64,000 nt of DNA from assembly GCF_001182725.1 (NCBI RefSeq), contig NZ_CWHU01000003.1:100577-164576 (forward strand), given 5' to 3'. The notes beneath the pieces are model-generated. The model was not told the origin of the DNA and made no database searches. It saw only the letters and a list, made by a program, of their open reading frames with translations. Position numbers and translations under genes: made by a program. This document shows positions 17,805 to 27,010 of this stretch, piece after piece. Origin of the DNA: Anaerococcus jeddahensis. Its GTDB lineage: Bacteria; Bacillota; Clostridia; Tissierellales; Peptoniphilaceae. Within the stretch, counting starts at the first letter, position 1. Each line of letters opens with the position of its first letter.

Positions 17805-18792
17805 TCTTATCCCCTACACTTTCTCCAAAATTTATAAAAGGTTCAACCATAACCTTCCTATCAACTTTTTTATTTTTTATCAAATCATCTGCCATTTTAA
17901 TAGAGTATTTTGCAATCATTTCAAGATTTTGATCAATAGATGTAAGCCTTGGACTAACAATATTATTTAAAAATAAATTATCATAGCTTATCAAAGAAAT
18001 ATCATCTGGTACCTTAATTTTATTTTCAGAAAAAAATTTCAAAAGTCCGTATGATGACATATCAGAAAAAGAAAAAATTGCATCGATATTTTTTTCCAAG
18101 AAATATTTGCCTGCCTTATATCCACCCTCAAAAGTATAATCTCCATGAATTATATTTGAAGAATCAATATAAATATCCTTGTTCATAGCAACCTTAATGG
18201 CTCCTGAAAGTCTTCTGGATGAGTTAGCAGTAGACCTTGGACCAATTAGGATTCCAATATTATTAAAACCCCTACCTATCAAATATTCCATGCCCAAAAG
18301 TCCGCCTTTTTCATTATTTCCAGTCACCATGTGGTAAGAATTATTATTAAAATCTACCTCATCCAAAAAAATAATGTTATTTTTCTCAATCAAATCCTGG
18401 TCAAGATTTTTAACATTCCTGTCAACAATCAAAGAGGCTGCTACAAAATTGCTATTTAAAATATTTAAAAATTTCCCCTTATCCAAGTCCTTGTTGTTCG
18501 TGTTGTGGATGTATAAAAAATACTTATATTTTTCTGCATAATAGGTAAGATTTTTAACCAGCAAAGAAAAAAATGGATTGGAAATGTCGGGAATGATAGC
18601 CATAATCACATTACTTTTCTTGCTAGCAAGGGCTCTTGCAAAATTATTTGCCTTATAATTTAAGCTTTCAGCTGCATCAATAACTTTTTTCCTAGTTTGG
18701 TCAGATATTTTATTGTTAGTCTTGTTCAAAACCATAGAAACTGTAGTTATAGAAACTCCAGCAAGTTTTGCTACATCTTTAATAGTTGCCAT
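17791..18792 (-). CDS. rbsR: LacI family transcriptional regulator of ribose use
   Basis: A 333-residue repressor. The N-terminal HTH and hinge are MATIKDVAKLAGVSITTVSMVLN with KVIDAAESLNYKANNFARALAS; a sugar-binding-protein-like effector domain follows (IMAIIPDISNPFFSLLVKNL). First gene of the operon. A perfect 14-bp palindrome (18804-18817) with the CG centre typical of LacI family operators lies between the -10 box and its start codon, so it probably represses its own operon until ribose binds. Confidence 0.9.
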   Translation of the reverse strand: MATIKDVAKLAGVSITTVSMVLNKTNNKISDQTRKKVIDAAESLNYKANNFARALASKKSNVIMAIIPDISNPFFSLLVKNLTYYAEKYKYFLYIHNTNNKDLDKGKFLNILNSNFVAASLIVDRNVKNLDQDLIEKNNIIFLDEVDFNNNSYHMVTGNNEKGGLLGMEYLIGRGFNNIGILIGPRSTANSSRRLSGAIKVAMNKDIYIDSSNIIHGDYTFEGGYKAGKYFLEKNIDAIFSFSDMSSYGLLKFFSENKIKVPDDISLISYDNLFLNNIVSPRLTSIDQNLEMIAKYSIKMADDLIKNKKVDRKVMVEPFINFGESVGDKNEDT

Positions 18793-18803
18793 AAAAAACT
18801 CCG

Positions 18804-18854
18804 TTAAAACGTTTTAATCATTTACAATATAACCTTTTATATTTCTTTTGTCAA
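18804..18854 (-). promoter_or_regulatory. rbs operon promoter and RbsR operator
   Basis: On the minus strand: -35 TTGACA (18854-18849), 17-base spacer, -10 TATATT (18831-18826). The palindrome TTAAAACGTTTTAA (18817-18804) lies at the expected transcription start and reaches the GGAG ribosome binding site. All three elements are seen directly; binding by RbsR (or CcpA) is inferred. Confidence 0.8.
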
Positions 18855-18901
18855 CATTTTTCTATAAGTTTTTTGAAATTTTTGATTTTTTCGCAAAAAA
18901 A

Positions 18902-19178
18902 GACTCTTGTAAATTTACAAGAGTCAGAGCGAAGACAAAGTATAGTTTTAGCTAATATTTTATTATAAAATAAAAATTAAGCTACATACCATCTCGACTA
19001 GATTATTGTGCCTTGATTTGGCACAATAATCCCTAAAACTAGTGCGATAGCACGGAAAAATTTGCGGAGAAAAAGTGTTTTAGTGCGAGTGAAACGAACG
19101 CATGGAGAGATCTCATGAGATTTCTCGACTCACTACGTTCGCTCGAAATGGGAAAATTTTTAGTTTGTCAACAGACTG
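18902..19178 (+). repeat. Palindromic element family 1, copy B, with hairpin at left edge
   Basis: A hairpin GACTCTTGTAAA/TTTACAAGAGTC (18902-18925) abuts the element, which runs from CAGAGCGAAGACAAAGTA (18925) to the inverted end TTTGTCAACAGACTG (19178). Inside: the 31-base stem-loop at 19001-19031 (stem GATTATTGTGCC, loop TTGATTT), a GTGTTTTAGTGCGAGTGAAACG block, and the palindromic core GAGATCTCATGAGATTTCTC. It fills the interval between the rbs promoter and the radA stop, where a radA terminator would be expected. Confidence 0.75.
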
Positions 19179-19196
19179 AGAGTCATCAAGGCTCTT

Positions 19197-20570
19197 TTAT
19201 TTTCCAAAAACATCTAAGATTACTTCTTTTATATTTTTCATCTCTTTTATTTCTAAATTTTTGTATTCTTTTTTATCTATTTGTGATTTTCCTATGTAGG
19301 CTTTTTTGTAGCCTAATCTTTCTAGCTCTTTTAGTCTGGATTTTATTTGTGGGACTTTTTTTAGCTCTCCTGTTAGGCCCACTTCTGCTATAAAAACTGT
19401 TTTATTGTCAACTGGTTTTTTCAAATATGATGAGGCGATTGAAATCATTATGGCAAGATTTACTGATTGCTCTCTCATTTTTAGTCCGCCCGTTGCTTTT
19501 ATTATTACATTTTCATCGAATAAATTTATTCCTGCTCTTTCTTGTAAAATTGAAATTAAAGTATTCAAATCATCTTTTCTTAAGCTATCTCCAATTCTTT
19601 GGGGATAGGGCATAAATGATTTTGAAACCAAAGATTCTATTTCAATTTCTAAAAGCCTGCTTCCTTCTTTCATCACAGAAATTGCAGATCCTTCGATGCC
19701 TGAATCTCTTTCTGTAATAAAATATTCTGATGGATTTGTAATTTCGATTAGGCCTTCTTCCTGCATGGAAAATAATCCAACTTCTCCTGTTGGGCCAAAC
19801 CTATTTTTTGTGCTTGTCAAAAGCCTTAAATCGTCTTCGCTTTCTCCATCCAAAACTAAAACCGTATCAACCAAATGCTCCAAGGTCCTAAGTCCTGCCA
19901 TTTCTCCTGATTTATTCATATGTCCTACCATAATAAAGGCTCTTTTTTTCTCAGGATTTTTTGCAAGTTCAACACACTTATTTGCACATTCAATGGTTTG
20001 GGTAGGAGATCCTTGTTTGTTGTCAAATTCGTTTAAAGCAAAAGTTTGAATTGAGTCCAAAATTATTATATCTGCATCTTTTTTCTTTATTTCAATTTCA
20101 GCAAGATCCATCGAATTTGTTGACAAAATCCAAATATTTTGTGAAATTTCTCCAATAATCCTATCAGCTCTCGCTTTTATTTGGGATTCGCTTTCTTCTC
20201 CCGAAACATACATGACCTTAAATCCATCTTTGGCATAGGATGAAGATAATTGTAAAAGTAGGGTAGATTTTCCAGCTCCAGGCCTTGCTGTTAAAATTGA
20301 AACTGAATCTTTTACAAGACCTCCCCCAATCGCCCTATCAAATTCTTCAAAGGAGGATTTTATTCTTTCGGACTCGTCAAGTTTAATTTCTTTTAATAAT
20401 CTTGCCTGATTATCAAAATCAAGAGAGATGGAATTTTTTGATGAAGATTCTTTTTTTATGGTTTTTTCAGTCAAAGTTCCCCATTTTCCACATTCTGGGC
20501 ATTGGCCTGCCCAAACATTTTGAACATGGCCACAATTTTTACATTCAAAAGCCCTTTTAAGCTTTGCCAT
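19197..20570 (-). CDS. radA: DNA repair protein RadA
   Basis: A 457-residue RecA-like helicase that promotes branch migration in recombinational repair. N-terminal C4 zinc finger (CKNCGH and CPECGKWG, residues 9-29), Walker A ARPGAGKST near 90, the RadA-specific KNRFG motif (STKNRFGPTGEVGLF, about 245), and a C-terminal Lon-protease-like domain ending in LEIKEMKNIKEVI. The start at 20570 is chosen for GGTGAG upstream; three extra codons from a start at 20579 are unlikely. Overlaps the gshA end by 14 bases. Confidence 0.93.
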   Translation of the reverse strand: MAKLKRAFECKNCGHVQNVWAGQCPECGKWGTLTEKTIKKESSSKNSISLDFDNQARLLKEIKLDESERIKSSFEEFDRAIGGGLVKDSVSILTARPGAGKSTLLLQLSSSYAKDGFKVMYVSGEESESQIKARADRIIGEISQNIWILSTNSMDLAEIEIKKKDADIIILDSIQTFALNEFDNKQGSPTQTIECANKCVELAKNPEKKRAFIMVGHMNKSGEMAGLRTLEHLVDTVLVLDGESEDDLRLLTSTKNRFGPTGEVGLFSMQEEGLIEITNPSEYFITERDSGIEGSAISVMKEGSRLLEIEIESLVSKSFMPYPQRIGDSLRKDDLNTLISILQERAGINLFDENVIIKATGGLKMREQSVNLAIMISIASSYLKKPVDNKTVFIAEVGLTGELKKVPQIKSRLKELERLGYKKAYIGKSQIDKKEYKNLEIKEMKNIKEVILDVFGK

Positions 20571-21873
20571 TAATCTCACCTAGGGCATAATTTACAGAAA
20601 ATTTCTCGCAAGCTTTTTTGGGATCTCTTTTATAAATTTTTTCAAATTTATCTCTTAAAACTTCTTTTTCATCCTTCAATTTTTCTATGGAAGAAAGATA
20701 GATTTTTTCATTTTCATCAAGTCCATCTTTTGCAAGAGAAATAAAATATTTTATCCATTCACAAATAGTTTTACCCTCATACTTTGCATAAAGTCCAAGC
20801 TCTTTTGCTTGTGATTTTAAATTTTGACAATTTTCATAGGTCATATTTTTAAAATCATCTCTTAATTTATTTAGATTTTCTTCATTATAAAATAGGCCCT
20901 TGATTAAGGCTGGGAAGGAAAGATTGTAAGGGTAAGGCACTGCATCAGGCATTCTTATTTCTATGTATTTTTTAACCCTAACGTCTGGAAAAACAATTGA
21001 AAGAGCGTGGAAAATCATCTCATCGGATGAATCTTTGTCCATTATTTTTTCAAATTTTGTATCTCCCTTATAAATATCTTTTCCATCTTCGTTTATAAAA
21101 ATTATATCTGTATTTAAAATTTTTTCTGCATATTTTTCATAAGACATATCCTCATCAAAGGCAAAATTATAAAGACCTGTCCTATTTTTATCACAATATT
21201 CCCAAATTTCTTGGCGAAGATTTTTATTTTCGTATGGTTTTCCTTGGAAAATATAGGCATTGTCATAAAGAGTGTACATAAAAGGTGCAAGAGCATTTGC
21301 TACAAAAAATTTATTTTTAAAATCTTCTTCAGAAGAAAAATCTATGGCAGTTTGAACACTTGCAGTTCCTCTCATCATATTTAAAGCATATTTTCCGCCA
21401 AATTCGGTGAAATATTTTTGCATATATTTATACCTATCTTTTGGAATAATTTTTAAATCCATAATTTTTGATTTTGGATGATAGCCCAAGGTTTCAAGAT
21501 ATTGGTTTTTTTCTTCAAAAATCGGAATAATCTCTCCCATAATTTTTTTATAAGATTCATCCAAATCTTTTATGTTTTTTTTAGCATCAATAGCAAGCTC
21601 AAATTGACCAGCTGGCTCAAGATTTACGGCTATATCATTTTTTCTAAGACCAAGAATGTATCCATCATGTTCATTAGTTACAGAAAATCCCTTTTCCTTT
21701 AAATCTTCCAAAGTAGATCCAACTCCTTTTTCTCCAAAATAATCGTAAGAAAAAAGCTCATCTTTATCTATAACAAAATGTTCCATTTCTAGACCAACTT
21801 TAAAATTTTCTTTTTGGCTTTCACCAGATTTTATATATTCAACAATTTTGTCTATTTTTTCTTGATAATTCAC
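20557..21873 (-). CDS. gshA: Glutamate-cysteine ligase, GCS2/plant-like type
   Basis: Joins glutamate and cysteine with ATP to gamma-glutamylcysteine, the first step to glutathione. The 438-residue protein shows KVGLEMEHFVIDKDE near the N-terminus and LEPAGQFELAID (about 88-99), the counterpart of the EPGGQFELS motif of plant-type enzymes, plus MMRGTASVQTAIDFSSE and RMPDAVPYPYN. Start GTG at 21873, 6 bases after GGAGG; an in-frame GTG at 21885 would lie before that site. No glutathione synthetase (gshB) is in the window, so the product may be used as such or completed elsewhere. Confidence 0.85.
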   Translation of the reverse strand: MNYQEKIDKIVEYIKSGESQKENFKVGLEMEHFVIDKDELFSYDYFGEKGVGSTLEDLKEKGFSVTNEHDGYILGLRKNDIAVNLEPAGQFELAIDAKKNIKDLDESYKKIMGEIIPIFEEKNQYLETLGYHPKSKIMDLKIIPKDRYKYMQKYFTEFGGKYALNMMRGTASVQTAIDFSSEEDFKNKFFVANALAPFMYTLYDNAYIFQGKPYENKNLRQEIWEYCDKNRTGLYNFAFDEDMSYEKYAEKILNTDIIFINEDGKDIYKGDTKFEKIMDKDSSDEMIFHALSIVFPDVRVKKYIEIRMPDAVPYPYNLSFPALIKGLFYNEENLNKLRDDFKNMTYENCQNLKSQAKELGLYAKYEGKTICEWIKYFISLAKDGLDENEKIYLSSIEKLKDEKEVLRDKFEKIYKRDPKKACEKFSVNYALGEINGKA

Positions 21874-22053
21874 AATATCCTCCACTTTCTAGATATTTTT
21901 CTCTAACTAATAATATACCCCTTTTGCCTTTAGAATAAATTTCTATATTTTTTATAAAATCAAGGATAGGGGATGATTTTTTTGCTTTTAAAATACTTTC
22001 TATTTATTTTAAAATGTTATATGATTTAGACAAGAAATTAAAAAGGAGATAAT

Positions 22054-22713
22054 ATGATCAAAAAATTTTTCATAGGCCTTTCCCTGTTAATTTTTTTAAC
22101 AGGATGTGGAAAAAATTCTAAAAAATCAGATGAAAGCATAGAAATTTATAATAAGGCTTCAGATAATATTTCAAATTCTAATACCAAATCAAACTTAAAG
22201 GAAGGTGCAAATGAGGAAAAAAATCCTTACCAAGATATTTATAAACAAATAGAAGGCGTAAAGTTTTATAATTCTGGCGGATCTGCAATTGAATCTATTT
22301 ATTTTTATAGAGATGGTTATTTTGATGGAGCATTAAAAACTGGAAACGGGTATGAAATAGGTCAATCCTTTTATAACGGAAAATTTGATATAGTTGAAAA
22401 AATTGATGATACAAGCTACAAAATAAAACTTGTAAGGTTTGATTATGATAGCAAAACTGGAGAAAAATCTAGCAAGAATATAAATGGAACTAATTTCCAA
22501 ATAACAAATATCAAAACTGTTTTTTTTGATAATGAAAATAAAACTTATATCCTCCACCTGCCTGATACAAAAACAGCAAGTCTTAATGAGAATATAATTA
22601 CTGGTATGAAAATGGCTGGTAACAATTTTGGAGAAGATAAGATTGGTCTTTTTCTTCTAACAAAAGAAAAGGCAGGAGGAGAATCTTTTGCCATGGTCCA
22701 ATATATAAAATAG
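22054..22713 (+). CDS. Lipoprotein, member 1 of a secreted family of unknown function
   Basis: A 219-residue predicted lipoprotein: signal peptide ending LIFLTGCGKN, lipidated Cys at residue 18. A polar linker (20-65) precedes a beta-rich domain (GVKFYNSGGSAIESIYFYRDGYFDG, then NGKFDIVEKIDDTSYKIKLVRF, then TYILHLPDTKTASLNENIITGMKMA). The same order of blocks occurs in the next gene and in those at 26009 and 44616. This is the most divergent member. AAGGAG precedes the ATG. Co-directional with member 2 nine bases downstream. Confidence 0.75.
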   Translation: MIKKFFIGLSLLIFLTGCGKNSKKSDESIEIYNKASDNISNSNTKSNLKEGANEEKNPYQDIYKQIEGVKFYNSGGSAIESIYFYRDGYFDGALKTGNGYEIGQSFYNGKFDIVEKIDDTSYKIKLVRFDYDSKTGEKSSKNINGTNFQITNIKTVFFDNENKTYILHLPDTKTASLNENIITGMKMAGNNFGEDKIGLFLLTKEKAGGESFAMVQYIK

Positions 22714-22722
22714 GAGGTTTTT

Positions 22723-23442
22723 ATGAAATTTACAAAAAAACTAGGCTTAATTTTAGGCTTTATAATATTTATCCCATCCCTAACACATGCAAGTAAGCTT
22801 GTTGATATTAAAGAAATTAGGGGAGATAAAAATCATTACATGGATTTTCTTTTTAACAATACCGAAATGATTTGTGATAAAAATGATCTTCAAGGAAAAT
22901 CCCAAGAAAATAGTCAAGAAAAAAGTGAAGACAATAAGAGATGGGAAGGCGATATTTTAAAAGAGCTTTCTGGTAAAAGTTTTTCATTTTATTCGGGACT
23001 TGGTGCTTGGATGACAAATTTAACCTTTACAGATGGGAAGGGAAATTTTGAAGCAAGTTTTTCAGATTCTGATATAGACCAAGTTCAAGGGGCAGAATGC
23101 GTGGGAAAATTTGACCTTGTGGAAAGAATTGACGATACTTCTTATAAGTTAAAACTTTCAAATGTAAAAACCACTTCACAAATTGGCGAATCTTATGTAA
23201 ACGGAAAATTAAATATAGGAAAAAAAGTTCCCTATGGTTTTGAAAGCTCTGAAAATCCGGATGAGTATTCCACTTCCTTCACCCTCTACTTACCAAAAAG
23301 ATTAAAATCTCAAATAGATGAAAATGTATATGCTTGGGCCTACAATGTGACTGACCACGCCTATATAGATGATTACCAATCAAGAATTTTTATCCTAGCA
23401 AACGACTCCACCAAGGCTGGTTTTGCCGAAAATATAAATTAA
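22723..23442 (+). CDS. Secreted protein, member 2 of the family
   Basis: A 239-residue protein with a classical signal peptide (residues 1-24, ending LTHASKL), no lipobox. After a polar region rich in Q, E and S, the domain (about 85-239) has LSGKSFSFYSGLGAWMTNL, then GKGNFEASFSDSDIDQ, CVGKFDLVERIDDTSYKLKLS, FTLYLPKRLKSQIDENV and SRIFILANDSTKAGFAENI. It closely parallels the C-terminal half of the lipoprotein at 26009. Function unknown; extracytoplasmic location is inferred from the signal peptide. AGGAGG precedes the ATG. Confidence 0.78.
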   Translation: MKFTKKLGLILGFIIFIPSLTHASKLVDIKEIRGDKNHYMDFLFNNTEMICDKNDLQGKSQENSQEKSEDNKRWEGDILKELSGKSFSFYSGLGAWMTNLTFTDGKGNFEASFSDSDIDQVQGAECVGKFDLVERIDDTSYKLKLSNVKTTSQIGESYVNGKLNIGKKVPYGFESSENPDEYSTSFTLYLPKRLKSQIDENVYAWAYNVTDHAYIDDYQSRIFILANDSTKAGFAENIN

Positions 23443-23468
23443 AAAACTGCCCTAAAGGCAGTTTTTTC
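23441..23468. terminator. Bidirectional terminator
   Basis: Stem AAAAAACTGCC/GGCAGTTTTTT around CTAAA, between converging genes ending at 23442 and 23469. Confidence 0.85.
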
Positions 23469-23915
23469 TTATATTCTTCCTAGCATTTTTAAAATAATTT
23501 GAGCTATAATTGCAGATCCAAGATAGGTTCCAAGGATTACAAATATTGCCAAAATAATAATTTTTGGTCCAGTTTTTTTCAAATTATCTAAATTTTCTCC
23601 AGTATAAATTCCTGCATAGGCAAGAATCGGTGTACAAAGTGTAGTGAAATCTACATTTCCTGTGTGGTAGGAAATAAATTCAGAAAATGGAAAGGCTGGA
23701 ATTGTAACTATAGTTGCAAGAGTTACAATATAGGCTACTGCTGGAATTTTTCCAGGCATTATTTCAGAAATCCCTATTCCTGCAATTGAAATTAAGGCTA
23801 AAATTAAAACTCCAGGTATTCCTTTTAGTGGGCTTATGCCAGGTCCTATCCAGTTTGCTATTACAGAAATCGCAGCTGTTATTGCTAGTACATAAATTTT
23901 TTCTTTAAATTTCAT
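23469..23915 (-). CDS. Small membrane protein, partner of the DUF3100 protein
   Basis: A 148-residue protein with four or five hydrophobic helices covering nearly its whole length (residues 8-24, 32-50, 58-80, 90-105, 118-140). It lies 2 bases after the DUF3100 gene in the same operon. The pair resembles two-component membrane carriers in which one long and one short subunit are co-expressed, but no family was recognised with certainty. Confidence 0.72.
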   Translation of the reverse strand: MKFKEKIYVLAITAAISVIANWIGPGISPLKGIPGVLILALISIAGIGISEIMPGKIPAVAYIVTLATIVTIPAFPFSEFISYHTGNVDFTTLCTPILAYAGIYTGENLDNLKKTGPKIIILAIFVILGTYLGSAIIAQIILKMLGRI

Positions 23916-23917
23916 AG

Positions 23918-24685
23918 CTAACTCCTTTTTTTCATCATCTTGCTATAAATTTTTTCTGCAAGGGGTATTGCTAAAAATACTGACATGTAAACTCCATCAA
24001 GTCCTGACAAAAGGTTACTTGCAGCTCCAAAAGCTGTAATTTCATTTGCCATATTTGGATATAATTCTACCAAAGATCCAACTGAAGCTGTCATCATTGA
24101 TGCTGATCCAACTCCTGATGCCATAGCAAGAGAAAGTGGATGAAGTGGAGTTGATGTTGCAAGAAGAGATGCAATTATTCCCATAAAAATTGTTCCAAAA
24201 ACTGTTCCAACTATATAAACTCCCAAAACTCCTTCGCCTTCTGGGCTATCAAGTCCATATTTTTCTGCAATCAAGGCTACGTTTGGCTCTCTAGAAATTG
24301 AGTGAGCCCCACCAATAACTTCTCTTTTAAGTCCTAAGAAAATTCCCAAAGGAACTCCAAGAAAAACTGTTCCTAAATTTCCAAATTCTTGTAAAATTAA
24401 GGCTGGTGATGATTTTATAACTGTATCAATTGTTGGTCCAATAGTTGTCCCGTATTTTGCCATCAAAAGCATTAAAGTTACAGAAATTAACCTGCCTGCT
24501 TCCTTCATTTCCTTTTCACCTGAAATTTTTAAAAATTTTGGTGTTGTCAAAATTCCAATTATTAAGGCAAATAACATTGGAAGCAAAACTATAGTTCCTA
24601 TCCCAATATCAAAAGTATGTTTTCCAATAAGCTCTGAAACTAAAACTACTCCCAAAGCTATAATATGAAGTTTATATTTTTTCAT
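23918..24685 (-). CDS. DUF3100 family membrane protein, putative transporter
   Basis: A 255-residue polytopic membrane protein. Characteristic stretches are AGRLISVTLMLLMAKYGTTIGP, GVPLGIFLGLKREVIGGAHSISREPN and SLAMASGVGSASMMTASVGSLVELYP, consistent with DUF3100. The start overlaps the M20 peptidase stop by 4 bases. The genetic coupling suggests that it moves the substrate or product of that hydrolase across the membrane; this is inference. Confidence 0.75.
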   Translation of the reverse strand: MKKYKLHIIALGVVLVSELIGKHTFDIGIGTIVLLPMLFALIIGILTTPKFLKISGEKEMKEAGRLISVTLMLLMAKYGTTIGPTIDTVIKSSPALILQEFGNLGTVFLGVPLGIFLGLKREVIGGAHSISREPNVALIAEKYGLDSPEGEGVLGVYIVGTVFGTIFMGIIASLLATSTPLHPLSLAMASGVGSASMMTASVGSLVELYPNMANEITAFGAASNLLSGLDGVYMSVFLAIPLAEKIYSKMMKKRS

Positions 24686-25875
24686 TTTGAACCTTCTTTC
24701 AAATATCTATAAGCTACTTCTGCCATAAGGCCTGATCCAATATAAAATGCACTCTCATCTACATCAAATTTAGAATTGTGGTGGGGATAAACTTTTCCAT
24801 CCTTATTAGCCTTTAAATTATTCAAAGATAAGAATGTGCCCCTTGCTTCTTTTTCTAAAAAAGCAAAATCTTCTCCACCCATGGTAGGTTTTGAAATTTC
24901 TATTACCTTATCATCTCCCAAAATTTCTTGGGCTATATTTTTTACATAGGCTGTAAATTCTTTGTCGTTAATAACAGCTGGATAATATCTTTTATAATCA
25001 AGCTCAGCTTCGCACCTAAAGGCCTTGGCAATATTTTCAGAAATTTCTTTCATTCTTTTTTCAACAAAATCTCTCACATCTTCATCAAGAGTCCTAACAG
25101 TTCCTTCTTCCCAAACCTCATCTGGAATAATATTTTGACAAGTTCCTCCATGAATTTGGCAAATAGAAATTAAGGCAGATTTTGTTGGATCAAGTTCTCT
25201 AGAAATTATTTTTTGTAAGGCAAGGTTAATTTCACTTATTGTAACGATTGGATCTATAAAATTTTCAGGCCTTGCCCCATGTCCTCCATGACCCTTAACT
25301 TTTAGGATAAAAGCATCCATAGAAGCCATCATGGCACCTTCTTTATAACCAACAGTTCCTGTTGGAAGATGACCAAAAATTCCACCTTCGTGAAGGCCAA
25401 TAACCCTATCAACTTTTGGATTTTCCATACAGCCCTCATCAATCATAGGTTTTGCCCCACCTGGAATTTCTTCTCCTGGTTGGAAAAATATTTTTACCAA
25501 ACCATCAAGATTTTTTTCATTTTCTTTTAAAATTCTACAAGCTCCAAGAGCCATTGCCGTGTGACCATCATGGCCACAAGCATGCATCTTTCCTTCATGA
25601 GTTGAACAAAAAGAAAGAGAAGTTTCTTCCTTAATAGGAAGAGCGTCCATGTCAGCTCTTATAGCTATACATTTTCCCTTATAATCACCAATTTCTGCAA
25701 CAAGGGCATTTTCATTAACAAGTTTTTTATAGGAAATATCTAATTTTTTTAATTCATTTTCTACATAAGCTACTGTTTTTGGAAGAGATAATTGCAATTC
25801 TGGAATTTTATGTAATTGTCTTCTGTCATTAATAATTACATCTTCAATTTCTTTAGCTCTTTTTAAACAATTCAT
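24682..25875 (-). CDS. M20 family amidohydrolase
   Basis: A 397-residue cytoplasmic metalloenzyme of the N-acyl-amino-acid amidohydrolase group. Zinc-site motifs CGHDGH (about residues 98-103), HEGG near 160, and HGGHGARPENFIDP (dimerisation/lid), with a TMGGEDFAF metal-ligand motif near 345. AAGGTGGTGA precedes the ATG. First gene of an operon with two membrane proteins. It probably cleaves an imported acyl- or peptide-linked amino acid; the exact substrate is unknown. Confidence 0.88.
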   Translation of the reverse strand: MNCLKRAKEIEDVIINDRRQLHKIPELQLSLPKTVAYVENELKKLDISYKKLVNENALVAEIGDYKGKCIAIRADMDALPIKEETSLSFCSTHEGKMHACGHDGHTAMALGACRILKENEKNLDGLVKIFFQPGEEIPGGAKPMIDEGCMENPKVDRVIGLHEGGIFGHLPTGTVGYKEGAMMASMDAFILKVKGHGGHGARPENFIDPIVTISEINLALQKIISRELDPTKSALISICQIHGGTCQNIIPDEVWEEGTVRTLDEDVRDFVEKRMKEISENIAKAFRCEAELDYKRYYPAVINDKEFTAYVKNIAQEILGDDKVIEISKPTMGGEDFAFLEKEARGTFLSLNNLKANKDGKVYPHHNSKFDVDESAFYIGSGLMAEVAYRYLKEGSK

Positions 25876-26008
25876 TTTATCACCACCTTAAAGTATTATA
25901 TTAATATTTTATAATATTATAAGTTTGAAAGCAAGAATATTATTTTCCTTGTTTTTTATTTATAATATAGATAAAATAAAGATAAGAATATGAAAAAAAG
26001 GAGAGCTT

Positions 26009-27010
26009 ATGAAAAAGAAATTAACACTTATTTTTGCCATGAGTCTATTGCTTACATCTTGTGGTGGATCGATGGTAAAGGTTAACCAAGGTGAGATTGC
26101 CAAAAATAAAGCTGAATTAGAAGCAAAAAATCAAAAAAGAGAAATTGAAGGCTTAGAAGAAGATAAGTCAGATGAAAAAAAATCCAAAAAAGATAAAAAT
26201 AAGAAAAAAATAAAATTAGAAGAAGAAAATAAAAAAGATAAAAAAACCAAAAAAGATAAAAAAGAGAAGGATTCTGACAAAAAGCTTGTAAAAAACAATA
26301 ATAAAAATAAAAAAAACTCTGAACCTACTAGAAACAATAATACAAATACAAAAAGAAACAATGATACCAAAAATAACAAGGTGGTAAATAATAATAGCCC
26401 TAGAGAAAATAAAGAAGAAGATAATAGCCAAAACCAAAATACTCAAAATAAATCCTATGTATCATTTAAAAATCCTGACACATCAAATAATTCCGGAAAT
26501 TATCCTGAAGTGTTAAGGGATTTGAACGGAAAAAAATTCGTCTTCTCATCAGGAGCTGGTGGCTGGCAAACTGTTTTGAATTTTTCCCAAGATGGTAATT
26601 TTAAAGCCAAATTTGAAGATTATGATTATGATTCTGTAGCTATTTGTGAATTTAATGGAAAACTATCTATAGATTCAAAGGTAAATGAAACCGCCTATAT
26701 TTTAAGGCTTGATAGGGCTGAAATAACTACTCCTATAAATACCCAAGAAGTTAAAAATATTGGAGGAAAAGATATGACAGTAAGGTATGTTGACCTTCCT
26801 TATGGATTTGCAGTAAATAATGACACTGACCACTCCTTCCAAGGAATGTTCTCCCTTTATCTTCCATTAAGAAAAAGATCAGATATGAGCGCTGAAGTAA
26901 ATCACTGGCTTGATATAACAGGAGAAAAAAACGTAGAAAAAGATATAAGTAGGATCTATTTGCTTGTAAATAACAAAACAATCGACACCTTTAGAGAAAA
27001 AGTAGAGTAA
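26009..27010 (+). CDS. Lysine-rich lipoprotein, member 3 of the secreted family
   Basis: A 333-residue predicted lipoprotein (signal ending LLLTSCGGS). Residues 30-155 are a low-complexity, very basic then Asn-rich linker (KKDKNKKK, KKDKKTKKDKKEK, NNNTNTKRNN), long enough to cross the peptidoglycan. The C-terminal domain (about 165-333) matches member 2: LNGKKFVFSSGAGGWQTVLNF, CEFNGKLSIDSKVNETAYILRL, FSLYLPLRKRSDMSAEVNHW and SRIYLLVNNKTIDTFREKVE. Its stop overlaps the ogt start as TAATG. Function unknown; an envelope-bound role is inferred. Confidence 0.8.
   Translation: MKKKLTLIFAMSLLLTSCGGSMVKVNQGEIAKNKAELEAKNQKREIEGLEEDKSDEKKSKKDKNKKKIKLEEENKKDKKTKKDKKEKDSDKKLVKNNNKNKKNSEPTRNNNTNTKRNNDTKNNKVVNNNSPRENKEEDNSQNQNTQNKSYVSFKNPDTSNNSGNYPEVLRDLNGKKFVFSSGAGGWQTVLNFSQDGNFKAKFEDYDYDSVAICEFNGKLSIDSKVNETAYILRLDRAEITTPINTQEVKNIGGKDMTVRYVDLPYGFAVNNDTDHSFQGMFSLYLPLRKRSDMSAEVNHWLDITGEKNVEKDISRIYLLVNNKTIDTFREKVE

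Noticed and set aside
19115..19393. Plus-strand 92-codon frame starting in the repeat element
   Set aside because: Leu/Phe-rich antisense of radA; it gains its start from the repeat core and lacks a ribosome binding site.
26131..26446. Minus-strand frames rich in Phe/Leu/Ser
   Set aside because: Antisense shadows of the lysine-rich lipoprotein linker.
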